From NCBI GenBank assembly GCA_002309805.1, contig DBYJ01000008.1, positions 1 to 17,269 of the forward strand: DNA of 17,269 nt, read 5' to 3'. Position numbers and translations under genes: made by a program. Below, piece after piece: positions 1-6,427 of this stretch. The DNA is from Bacteroidales bacterium UBA1189. Lineage in GTDB: Bacteria; Bacteroidota; Bacteroidia; Bacteroidales; Bacteroidaceae. The notes under the pieces were generated by a model that saw only the letters and a program-made list of their open reading frames with translations, did no database searches and had not been told where the DNA came from. Numbering within the stretch: position 1 is the stretch's first letter; each line of letters begins with the position of its first letter.

Positions 1-22
1 AACTGAAAACTGAAAAACTGAA
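1..22. repeat. Heptamer tandem repeat (AACTGAA)x3
   Basis: Three perfect AACTGAA units start at 1, 8 and 16, with one extra A before the third. The window edge cuts the left side, so more units may lie outside. By position relative to the 21-bp repeats and the rightward promoter that follow, this matches the right heptamer arm of the composite intergenic element seen at 9415-9887. Confidence 0.75.
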
Positions 23-76
23 ACACATCGCCTCCCAACGACGTCCGCCACGCCGAGGCGTCAAGACAGCGTTCCA

Positions 77-160
77 CAGCGCAAGGGATTGAACGGCCAG
101 CGCAAGGGAATAAAATCACAGCGCAAGGGAACGAACGGACAGCGCAAGGGAAAAATGCGC
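77..160. repeat. 21-bp tandem repeat, four copies
   Basis: The 12-mer CAGCGCAAGGGA recurs exactly at 77, 98, 119 and 140, a strict 21-bp period. The nine bases between cores vary around ttgaacggc/acgaacgga. Because 21 is a multiple of 3, the forward frame reads as a seven-residue repeat with QRKG in each unit. That frame (open 89-271, beginning with TTG) has no credible start and no family resemblance, so I do not call a gene. No spacers separate the copies, so this is not a CRISPR array. Confidence 0.85.
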
Positions 161-206
161 CCGAGCAAAAAAGCGCCCTTTTTTAGGTGCTTTTTAGGGG
201 TGAAAA

Positions 207-238
207 TTTGGGCATGTGGAAAAGCCGGCTTACCTTTG
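207..238 (+). promoter_or_regulatory. Bacteroidetes-type promoter (TTTG-N20-TACCTTTG)
   Basis: TTTG at 207-210 and TACCTTTG at 231-238 are separated by 20 nt, an exact match to the -33/-7 consensus of the primary sigma factor of Bacteroidetes. Transcription would begin near 245. The first convincing gene starts only at 561 and has its own promoter at 466-497, so this promoter is either distal to that operon or drives a non-coding transcript. Confidence 0.65.
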
Positions 239-244
239 CAACGT

Positions 245-342
245 CTTTCGAAAGCAAAACTTTTTTCTTAACTCTATACTCTCAACATTCCCCCGTTATC
301 GGGGGGGCAGAAACCCATCCCGTGAGGGGGGCTAGGAAGCCC
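245..342 (+). other. Hairpin-rich leader or possible non-coding RNA
   Basis: Just downstream of the 207-238 promoter are three small self-complementary sites: the palindrome CTTTCGAAAG (245-254), a stem CCCCCG/CGGGGG with loop TTAT (290-305), and GGGCT/AGCCC with a 4-nt loop (329-342). None is followed by a clear U-tract, so none is a convincing terminator. A small ORF (ATG at 351, 43 codons to 482) lies beyond but has no recognisable features. Whether a stable RNA is made here cannot be decided from the sequence. Confidence 0.3.
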
Positions 343-344
343 TA

Positions 345-372
345 GGAACTATGAACCAGGAACTAAAAACTA
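345..372. repeat. Heptamer tandem repeat (GGAACTA-like, four units)
   Basis: GGAACTA, TGAACCA, GGAACTA and AAAACTA follow each other with no gap (345-372). This has the same 7-bp period as other intergenic arrays in the window but a different unit sequence. Confidence 0.7.
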
Positions 373-465
373 GTCTTGATGAGACGAATCTACGCCGCCC
401 TGCCGCCCAAGTCAAGGGCACCTTTCCGCTAGGCTACGTAAAAACTACCTTTTCCTGCCCCAAGA

Positions 466-497
466 TTTGTTTTTTTGGTTAGCAGTTTGTATCTTTG
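466..497 (+). promoter_or_regulatory. Promoter of the serine hydrolase/lactonase operon
   Basis: TTTG at 466-469 and TATCTTTG at 490-497 are 20 nt apart, matching the Bacteroidetes -33/-7 consensus. The predicted start site near 504 leaves a leader of roughly 57 nt before the ATG at 561. No other strong match lies closer to the gene. Confidence 0.8.
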
Positions 498-511
498 CCG
501 ACGGAACACGT

Positions 512-525
512 GACGTGCGCACGTC
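512..525. promoter_or_regulatory. 14-bp perfect palindrome in the operon leader
   Basis: GACGTGCGCACGTC (512-525) is its own reverse complement. It lies just after the predicted transcription start, so it could be an operator for a dimeric regulator. As RNA it could form a 5-bp stem with a GCGC loop. The function is inferred only from symmetry and position. Confidence 0.45.
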
Positions 526-560
526 TTTCCTAACAAGTATCAACTTAAAATGACAATCGT

Positions 561-1781
561 ATGAAAAAAATGCTCATCCTGCTGGTTGCCGTATTCTGTC
601 TGACGGCGACAGCCAAAACGGGGCCGAAAGACTCTAAGACACATTATGCACAGGAAGTGCTGCAACCCTACGTCACCAGCGGACAGCTGGCGGGAGCCAT
701 CAGCGTGTTCTACAAGGATGGCGTCCAGGAGACCTGCTGCATCGGGTATGCCGACGTGGCAGCCAAGCGTCCCATCCGCATGGACAACGTCTTCATGCAA
801 TGCTCGCAGACGAAGGGATTCTGCGGCGTGACGATAGCCAAGCTGGTGGAGGAAGGGCGCCTGTCGCTCGACGACCCTGTCTCGAAATATCTGCCTGAAT
901 TCGGCGAGCTATGGGTGTTGGACGGTGAGAAGGACGGCATTAAGACCCTCCACAAAGCAAAGAACGTGCTGACTGTCCGCATGGTGCTCAACCACACAGG
1001 CGGCTTCCCCTTCGAAATCAGTGCCAAGCGTAGCGATGTCCGCGGCGGCGGATGGTCAGGCGGAGCGCCTCTCCGTCAGACGGCTTCCATCGCTGCAGCC
1101 TCTCCCCTACTGTTCGAGCCGGGCACTCGCGAGACCTACTCCAACACAGGCATCGACATTGGGGCTGCCGTCGTAGAGGTTATCACGGGCATGAAGTGGG
1201 AGCAGTATCTCAAGCAGGAGGTGCTGGATCCGCTGGGCATGAAATCGACGTGGTTCTGGCCTACGGACAAGCAACTGAAGAAGAAAATCGAGCTCTACGA
1301 ATACAAGAAGGACGCCCCTGCCGAGTGGCGTGAGGAGATGGGATGGGAGCAGCGCCCCTACAACGACTCGCACGTGTTCCCCTCAGCTGGCGCAGGACTC
1401 TGGACCACAGCCAACGACCAGCTGAAATTCTACAAGATGCTGATGAACCTGGGCGTGGGTGAGAACGGAGTACGCATCCTGAAGGAAGAGACGGTGAAGA
1501 ACATCCTGGCACGCTCCACCCGTCCCGAGGGGCTGGGCGGCTACTCGCTCGGCTTGTCGGCTCCTGTGGAGGATAACGAAGATGCGTGGTTCGGACACGG
1601 AGGCGCCTGGGGCACCAACTGCACCGTCAACTGGCATAAAAAGGAACTGAAGCTTTGGGTTATCCAGAGCGCAGGAGGCCCGCAGCCTTGGTCGTCTGAA
1701 GTTGACAAAGCTGCCGAGAAGTTCTTTGCCCAGCCCTTCAACAACTCAGGCGTTGACGCCTATACGGGCCGCACAAAATAA
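561..1781 (+). CDS. Exported serine hydrolase, class C beta-lactamase fold
   Basis: A 406-residue protein of the beta-lactamase/penicillin-binding-protein-like (PF00144) family, whose members are esterases, peptidases or lactamases acting through an acyl-enzyme. Three family motifs are in order: SxxK as S82-Q-T-K85 (nucleophile and general base), YxN as Y193-S-N195, and HxG as H346-G-G348. An N-terminal signal peptide (about residues 1-18, ending LTATA) indicates export. The start ATG is the first after the promoter and directly begins the signal peptide. The gene leads a three-gene operon, with 27 nt to the next gene, which also ends in a second hydrolase of this fold. The substrate is unknown. 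Nothing specifically suggests antibiotic resistance; peptide, ester or D-amino-acid substrates are equally possible. Confidence 0.9.
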   Translation: MKKMLILLVAVFCLTATAKTGPKDSKTHYAQEVLQPYVTSGQLAGAISVFYKDGVQETCCIGYADVAAKRPIRMDNVFMQCSQTKGFCGVTIAKLVEEGRLSLDDPVSKYLPEFGELWVLDGEKDGIKTLHKAKNVLTVRMVLNHTGGFPFEISAKRSDVRGGGWSGGAPLRQTASIAAASPLLFEPGTRETYSNTGIDIGAAVVEVITGMKWEQYLKQEVLDPLGMKSTWFWPTDKQLKKKIELYEYKKDAPAEWREEMGWEQRPYNDSHVFPSAGAGLWTTANDQLKFYKMLMNLGVGENGVRILKEETVKNILARSTRPEGLGGYSLGLSAPVEDNEDAWFGHGGAWGTNCTVNWHKKELKLWVIQSAGGPQPWSSEVDKAAEKFFAQPFNNSGVDAYTGRTK

Positions 1782-1808
1782 ACATCTATTGGCACAAATC
1801 AGGGAACT

Positions 1809-2897
1809 ATGAGGCTAAAGAACGGCCTGATAATCTTCAGTCTGACAATGGGATGCAGTTGCCTAATGCAGGCGCAGGAGAAAGTGATGATGCTCGTGGG
1901 AACCTATACCTACGGCGGCAGCAAGGGCATCTATTCCTACCGCTTCAACCAAATGACGGGCGAGGCGGAGGTGCTGGATTCGCTGGAGATGAGGAACCCG
2001 TCGTACCTGACCCTTTCAAGCGACGGAAGGCTGTTGTATGCCGTAAGCGAGACGGGCGACAAGAGCGCTTCGCTTAACGTTGTCAGCCTGAGCCGCGACG
2101 GCAGCATGCGCCTACTGGATACTGCGCCCACAGAAGGAGCCGACCCCTGCTATGTGGCAATCAGCAACCAAATCGCCCTCACAGCCAACTATTCAGGCGG
2201 CTCGATGAGCGTATTCCGGCTGAGCCAAGGAGGTACGAAAGCCGAACTCCAGACGCGGTTTCTCGGTACAACGGGCGGCCCTGATCTCACGCGTCAGGAG
2301 GTGTCCCACGTACATTGTGCCTGTTTCACGCCTGACGGGAGATATGTGCTCGCCACAGACTTTAGCGCCGACCGCATTCTCTCCTTCCGCCTGACGGGTC
2401 AGAAGGTGGCGGCGAACGGAGTTGCGGCAGAGGTGAGCGCCGACTCAGGGCCGCGCCATCTAGTCTTCAGCAAAGACGGACGCTTCGCCTACCTGATGAG
2501 CGAGCTTTCAGGCCATGTGACGGTTTTCCGCTATGCCCAAGGCCGGCTGGAAAGGCTTCAGGAGATTGCCTCCGACAATGTGGGCGCACGCGGCGGAGCA
2601 GACATCCACCTGAGCCCCGACGGCCGTTTCCTCTACTCAAGCAACCGCCTGAAGGACGAAGGCATCGCCATCTTCTCCGTCGACAAGACAACGGGACTGC
2701 TCACTCGCATCGGCTATCAGCCCACAGGCGCTCATCCGCGCCAGTTCAACATCACGCCCAACGGACGATACTTGCTCTGCTGCGTTCGCGACAGCGATAA
2801 GATTCAGGTATTCCGCCGCGATATCCAGACGGGCATGCTGACTGACACACATCAGGATATCCCTGTCAGCAAGGTTGTCTGCGTCCAATTCCATTAA
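1809..2897 (+). CDS. Exported lactonase-family seven-bladed beta-propeller
   Basis: A 362-residue protein of the 6-phosphogluconolactonase-like lactonase family (PF10282, YbhE type), which normally opens sugar lactones. Repeated propeller-blade motifs of the type LSPDGRxLY are visible: around residues 69-76, in FTPDGRYVLAT, FSKDGRFAYLM, LSPDGRFLYSSNR and ITPNGRYLLCC. A GPRHLVFS segment and an HPRQFNIT segment typical of the family are also present. The length is usual. A hydrophobic N-terminus ending MQAQ looks like a signal peptide, so the protein probably acts in the periplasm rather than in the cytosolic pentose phosphate pathway. It lies between two exported serine hydrolases, 27 nt after the first and 24 nt before the second. 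The true substrate is uncertain; some family members are only propeller scaffolds. Confidence 0.88.
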   Translation: MRLKNGLIIFSLTMGCSCLMQAQEKVMMLVGTYTYGGSKGIYSYRFNQMTGEAEVLDSLEMRNPSYLTLSSDGRLLYAVSETGDKSASLNVVSLSRDGSMRLLDTAPTEGADPCYVAISNQIALTANYSGGSMSVFRLSQGGTKAELQTRFLGTTGGPDLTRQEVSHVHCACFTPDGRYVLATDFSADRILSFRLTGQKVAANGVAAEVSADSGPRHLVFSKDGRFAYLMSELSGHVTVFRYAQGRLERLQEIASDNVGARGGADIHLSPDGRFLYSSNRLKDEGIAIFSVDKTTGLLTRIGYQPTGAHPRQFNITPNGRYLLCCVRDSDKIQVFRRDIQTGMLTDTHQDIPVSKVVCVQFH

Positions 2898-2921
2898 ACA
2901 ATCACTCTAAAAAATACCACG

Positions 2922-3965
2922 ATGAAAAAGACTGTTTTGGCCGTTATGATGCTGCTGGCGCTGACGGCATGTAAGAACAACGGGAAGCAAACGGCACAAA
3001 TCGTCGACCTGCCCCGTGCTGAAACCTCCGAGAAAGTGGATGCCGCCATGCGCAACTTCTTCCAGGAGGCTGCCGACAAAGGGCTGGATGTCCATAGCGT
3101 CATGCTGGTAAAAGACGGCAATGTCATCTACAGCCATTGGCAGAGTCAGGGCAAGGAGGATGTGCCGCATGTGCTCCACTCCGTTAGCAAGACGTTCACC
3201 TCTACCGCAGTGGGCCTCGCCATCAGCGAAGGGAAGCTGAAACTGACGGACAAGGTCATCAGCTTCTTTCCTGACAAGCTGCCCGCCGAGGTAAGCGACA
3301 ACCTGAAGGCGATGACCGTACGCGACCTGCTCACAATGTCGTGCGGGCATGATTCAGAGCCCTCGGGCTTCCGCAACGACCCTAATGTGGATTGGGTGAC
3401 GGCCTTCCTGGCACATCCCGTCAAGCACAAGCCGGACACCCATTTCCTCTACAACAGCATGGGTACCTACGTGCTCTCAGCCATCGTGCAGAAGGTAACG
3501 GGCGAGAAGGTGGTGGACTATCTGAACACGCGCCTCTTTGAGCCCCTCCACATCGACAAGCCTCATTGGGACGAGAGTCCGCAGGGCATCAATTGCGGCG
3601 GCTGGGGACTCTACCTGAAGACCGAGGATCTGGCCAAGATGGGCCAACTGCTCCTCCAAAAGGGCAAGTGGAACGGCAAGCAAGTTGTTCCTGCCGAGTG
3701 GGTCGCCGAAATGTCGAAGAAACAGGTGGAGAATTTCAACCCAGAAACCGATAACGCCGAGGAGGCCAAAACGAGCGACTGGAAGCAGGGCTACGGCTAT
3801 CAGATGTGGCGCTGCCGCTACGGCTGCTTCCGTGCCGACGGCGCTATGGGACAATACATCATCGTCGTACCTGACAAGAATGCCGTCGTTGCCATCACCT
3901 CCAACGTAGGGGATATGCAGGGCGAGCTGAACCTCGTATGGAAGAACATCCTTCCGATACTGTGA
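2922..3965 (+). CDS. Lipoprotein serine hydrolase, beta-lactamase fold
   Basis: A 347-residue class C beta-lactamase-fold protein with a lipoprotein signal peptide (lipobox LTAC, Cys17), so it is likely anchored in a membrane facing the periplasm or surface. The SxxK motif is S87-V-S-K90. The YxN position reads Y177-N-S179 rather than the usual Asn at the third place. The third motif near residues 306-310 reads DGAMG, where HxG or a similar triad is expected, although the surrounding pattern (fully loaded C-terminal strand IIVVPDKNAVVAITSN) fits the family. These replacements suggest esterase- or peptidase-like chemistry rather than lactamase activity. It is the last gene of the operon, ending eight bases before a bidirectional hairpin. 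It is only distantly similar to the first gene, so a recent duplication is unlikely. Confidence 0.9.
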   Translation: MKKTVLAVMMLLALTACKNNGKQTAQIVDLPRAETSEKVDAAMRNFFQEAADKGLDVHSVMLVKDGNVIYSHWQSQGKEDVPHVLHSVSKTFTSTAVGLAISEGKLKLTDKVISFFPDKLPAEVSDNLKAMTVRDLLTMSCGHDSEPSGFRNDPNVDWVTAFLAHPVKHKPDTHFLYNSMGTYVLSAIVQKVTGEKVVDYLNTRLFEPLHIDKPHWDESPQGINCGGWGLYLKTEDLAKMGQLLLQKGKWNGKQVVPAEWVAEMSKKQVENFNPETDNAEEAKTSDWKQGYGYQMWRCRYGCFRADGAMGQYIIVVPDKNAVVAITSNVGDMQGELNLVWKNILPIL

Positions 3966-3972
3966 TATAATG

Positions 3973-4000
3973 GTTAAACGTTTAAGGTTTAACGTTTAAC
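3973..4000. terminator. Bidirectional hairpin between convergent genes
   Basis: GTTAAACGTT (3973-3982) and AACGTTTAAC (3991-4000) form a perfect 10-bp stem with an 8-nt loop in the 66-nt gap between the convergent stop codons at 3965 and 4032. A second self-complementary site, CTGGCGCCAG, follows at 4005-4014. There is no long T-tract, so termination is inferred mainly from position and symmetry. Confidence 0.55.
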
Positions 4001-4031
4001 GAAGCTGGCGCCAGACTACGGGATTAGTCAC

Positions 4032-4871
4032 TTACCTTACGGTTCGTTTCTCTCCGTTTATGATATAGATGCCTGTGGGGAGGCCATCGGTAGAAGTGCC
4101 GATGCGGAGGAGGCGTCCATCCAAGTCGAAGATGGCGTCGGGGTTGCGACGTGACAAATCCTCGATGCCGACGGGCGGCTGGATGCCCGACGACTCCTTC
4201 ACCACAATGGTACGCGAGAGGCCGGGGGCGGCATTATCGGGCTTCTTCCCTTCGGAGAAGGAGGAGATGGTTGAGGCGTGGAACAAGCGTGTTCCCTTCG
4301 CCTCGCTATAGCTTGCGTACTTCGTCACGCCCTGTTCGTCCTCCTCGTCGCCGGCTATGAAGTCAATCTTGTAGGTGCCAGGGACGCCGTTCGGCGTAAT
4401 CAGGAAGGTGATGGAGATGCTGTCGCAGCCGTTACGCCAACACGAGGCCATGTGCTTCGGCACCATACGGTTTGTGACGAATGCCCACCATTTGTAGCCC
4501 TTCAAGGGGGCGCCGACGTTGTAGATGTCCGACATGTGGGAGCTGTACTTCATGTTCTGCTTGCTGGCAACCTTTGAGCCGTCGCTATAGTAAACCCACT
4601 CCTCGGCGTATTGCTGATGGCAGCCCGTAGGGACGGCAACCGTCCAGCCCTCGGGAACACGTACGGCGGCTACCGACCAGTCGGTGGTGAAATTCTGCGT
4701 CGATGAGCCATCGTCGGTCACCACCAGACGAGCCTCAAAAGTCTCGGTACCCTCGACCTCCGTGGGAGCATAGGTGCAGATAATCTTGTAGCACGATGCC
4801 ACAACGATGCCGACGAACAAAAGCATTCCCGCTACTTTCAGAAAATGCGCTGTTTTATATAACTTTTTCAT
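4032..4871 (-). CDS. Lipoprotein of unknown function with a C-terminal sorting-like tail
   Basis: A 279-residue lipoprotein. I start it at ATG 4871 (MKKLYK); the frame stays open to 4880, but only through a TTG inside a repeat. The signal peptide ends in a VASC lipobox (Cys27). The body is beta-rich with conserved-looking Trp and Cys residues. I do not recognise it securely, but it resembles Bacteroidetes lipoproteins carried as DUF-only families. The last 45 residues have the pattern xFDLDGRLLxxG...GLPTGIYIINGEK. That pattern is common at the C-termini of Prevotella-type secreted proteins and is similar to short type IX secretion or surface tails. The gene begins 26 nt after the stop of the upstream propeller gene and is probably co-transcribed and co-functional with it. 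Confidence 0.75.
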   Translation of the reverse strand: MKKLYKTAHFLKVAGMLLFVGIVVASCYKIICTYAPTEVEGTETFEARLVVTDDGSSTQNFTTDWSVAAVRVPEGWTVAVPTGCHQQYAEEWVYYSDGSKVASKQNMKYSSHMSDIYNVGAPLKGYKWWAFVTNRMVPKHMASCWRNGCDSISITFLITPNGVPGTYKIDFIAGDEEDEQGVTKYASYSEAKGTRLFHASTISSFSEGKKPDNAAPGLSRTIVVKESSGIQPPVGIEDLSRRNPDAIFDLDGRLLRIGTSTDGLPTGIYIINGEKRTVR

Positions 4872-4906
4872 AATCTTCAATCTTCAATCCTCAATCTTCA
4901 ATCTAA
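4872..4906. repeat. Heptamer tandem repeat spanning stop and start codons
   Basis: Five 7-bp units on the plus strand: AATCTTC, AATCTTC, AATCCTC, AATCTTC, AATCTAA (4872-4906). On the coding minus strand this reads as ATTGAAG-type repeats. They contain the TGA stop of the upstream gene (4898-4900) and end exactly at the ATG of the downstream lipoprotein gene (4869-4871). The array therefore forms the whole junction between two genes, including the ribosome binding region. Confidence 0.85.
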
Positions 4907-6265
4907 ATCGTCTTCCGGGTCGTCGGCAAACAGCGCCTGCCAGTTGAATACGCGGAAGAAGTAGGGGCGGTAGAAATCGGCGCTTCCTGTCGAGTTGAAG
5001 TTGTCGTTCCAGTCGGCGGCATCGGTATTGGTGGAGAACACCAGCTCGCCCGTTCGCGAGAGCCCCTGATGCAGATGGGGCATGTAGAAATTCTGATACG
5101 TCCGCCTGCCCTTCTTGTCGAGTACGTAGGGGAGCGTCCACAGCTGATGGCAATGCTCGAAGGGGCCCCAGGGATGGCGGCTGCGTAGGATATACACCTG
5201 CTTGCTGAAGACGTAGCCCTGCGCCGTCATGTAGTACCAGTCGCCTTCCTTGAACACCCACGCCGTCGAGACGGAGCGTGAGCTGATGGCCGAGCGGTTC
5301 ACCTCCTCCTCGGTAGGATAGGTGTCCTGCCAGTGGAAGTCGCCCTTGTCGTCGGCCACGTAGTACTCCCATCCGCTCCGCAGGTCGTGTGTCTTCGAAC
5401 GTGCCACAACGGGGCTGGAGGTGTTCAGCAGGTCGTCCTCGTTCTTCTTGAACTGGTTGCAGGCAAAGAGGTAGGTATGCCCGTCCTCGTCCTCCCAAAG
5501 CGTCTGGCCGTAGCCGATGGGGTCTTTTTCGAAGAAGTTGTGGTCCACCGAGATGAGGCTCAGATAGGTGTCGTCGCCCGGCGTTCCCTCGAGGCTGTAG
5601 ATAGCCAGGGCCCGGTTGTCGCTCTTCATGAGGTTCTGCGTGCCGTTGTAGACCCCCGACCACAGCACTTGCAGCTGTCCGTCCACCACCGTCCCGTCGC
5701 CGGCCCAGTAGAGGTACTGCTGGTCGATGTCGCCGTTGGCAATCTGCGTGGCCGTCTTCTCCCCCTTCGGATGGCGGAGATGGGTGCGGGCATTGTAGTA
5801 GCGCGACGACGAGGGGTTCGTGGTGTTCACATAGTCGGCCAGCCACACGAGGTTAGTGCTCTTGTCGCCGGGGAATCCCGTCTCGTCGGGAGTCTGCACC
5901 ATGATGGTGTTTCGGGGGAAGTTGCTGTTTGTGCGGGCCCGGGAGCTGGCGTTCACACGGCCGTAGAAGCTGTCGTTGAACGACCAGAACAGCCGTCCGC
6001 CGGGCAGCTGCACCGTCTGCACGCCATCGCCGCCGTTCCAGCCCAGCGTGCGGGTGAACAGCTCGTCGTACAGCTTGTCCTTATAGACATAGACGTTGTG
6101 GTCCGAGCAGTTGTGGGGCATCCACACCAGGTTCCACTCCTCGTTGATGGTGGGCACGGGGAAGCGCACGGTGTCCGCCTCCACCTCGCGGGTCAGCTCG
6201 TCCCCTCCCCTGATGCCGACCGTTGCCGGCAGCAGCAGGAGCAGTAGCCATAGTATTCGTTTCAT
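4898..6265 (-). CDS. Secreted DUF5005-like beta-propeller protein (possible glycan-active)
   Basis: A 455-residue exported protein. Residues 1-18 form a strong signal peptide (a run of seven Leu after KRILWL). From about residue 65 it shows propeller-like segments: the GGDGVQTVQLPGGRLFW region followed by SFNDSFYGRVN, then repeated aromatic strand motifs such as AWVFKEGDWYYMTAQGY and SRHPWGPFEHC. These resemble five-bladed glycosidase-type propellers (clan GH43/GH32-like, Pfam DUF5005). I cannot identify a catalytic triad with confidence, so sugar binding or glycosidase activity is inference. It sits downstream of the epimerase across a 162-nt hairpin-bearing gap and upstream of the lipoprotein at 4032-4871, to which it is tightly linked. 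No match to the TAnnTTTG promoter motif is apparent just upstream, consistent with co-transcription. Confidence 0.75.
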   Translation of the reverse strand: MKRILWLLLLLLPATVGIRGGDELTREVEADTVRFPVPTINEEWNLVWMPHNCSDHNVYVYKDKLYDELFTRTLGWNGGDGVQTVQLPGGRLFWSFNDSFYGRVNASSRARTNSNFPRNTIMVQTPDETGFPGDKSTNLVWLADYVNTTNPSSSRYYNARTHLRHPKGEKTATQIANGDIDQQYLYWAGDGTVVDGQLQVLWSGVYNGTQNLMKSDNRALAIYSLEGTPGDDTYLSLISVDHNFFEKDPIGYGQTLWEDEDGHTYLFACNQFKKNEDDLLNTSSPVVARSKTHDLRSGWEYYVADDKGDFHWQDTYPTEEEVNRSAISSRSVSTAWVFKEGDWYYMTAQGYVFSKQVYILRSRHPWGPFEHCHQLWTLPYVLDKKGRRTYQNFYMPHLHQGLSRTGELVFSTNTDAADWNDNFNSTGSADFYRPYFFRVFNWQALFADDPEDDLD

Positions 6266-6310
6266 GCCGTATTCATTTGTAAGTTGTTAAACTTTCGGGA
6301 GTTATAGAAT

Positions 6311-6413
6311 GGAGTAAAAGTGGAAGTTAACTCGCTTTGCTCGTGGACTATTGTCCTGCGCATAGCGCATAACTTCCATTTTTACTCCCATTTTTACTTC
6401 CATTTTCACTTCC
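6311..6413. repeat. Inverted-repeat hairpin mosaic A
   Basis: GGAGTAAAAGTGGAAGTTA (6311-6329) pairs with 6370-6388 over 19 bp with a single G-T wobble. The 40-nt apex contains two further perfect hairpins in direct succession: GGAC-TATT-GTCC (6345-6356) and TGCGC-ATA-GCGCA (6357-6369). CATTTTTACTTC and CATTTTCACTTC repeats follow to about 6413. It lies between two minus-strand genes, so in the transcript it would form a long branched stem. It could act as an mRNA processing or stability element, an attenuator or a repeat element. Without a U-tract it is not an ordinary intrinsic terminator. Confidence 0.8.
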
Positions 6414-6427
6414 GTAACTTGAGTTGG

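Noticed and set aside
77..160. CRISPR-like array
   Set aside because: The repeats are contiguous with a 21-bp period and no unique spacers, and no cas genes are present.
89..271. Short ORF with QRKG heptapeptide repeats
   Set aside because: It begins with TTG, consists of the 21-bp DNA repeat and then promoter sequence, and has no recognisable protein features.
4884..5846. Minus-strand ORF of 320 codons overlapping the propeller gene
   Set aside because: Same strand but another frame of the DUF5005-like gene, rich in Arg/Gly/Pro and without a signal peptide; a frame shadow.
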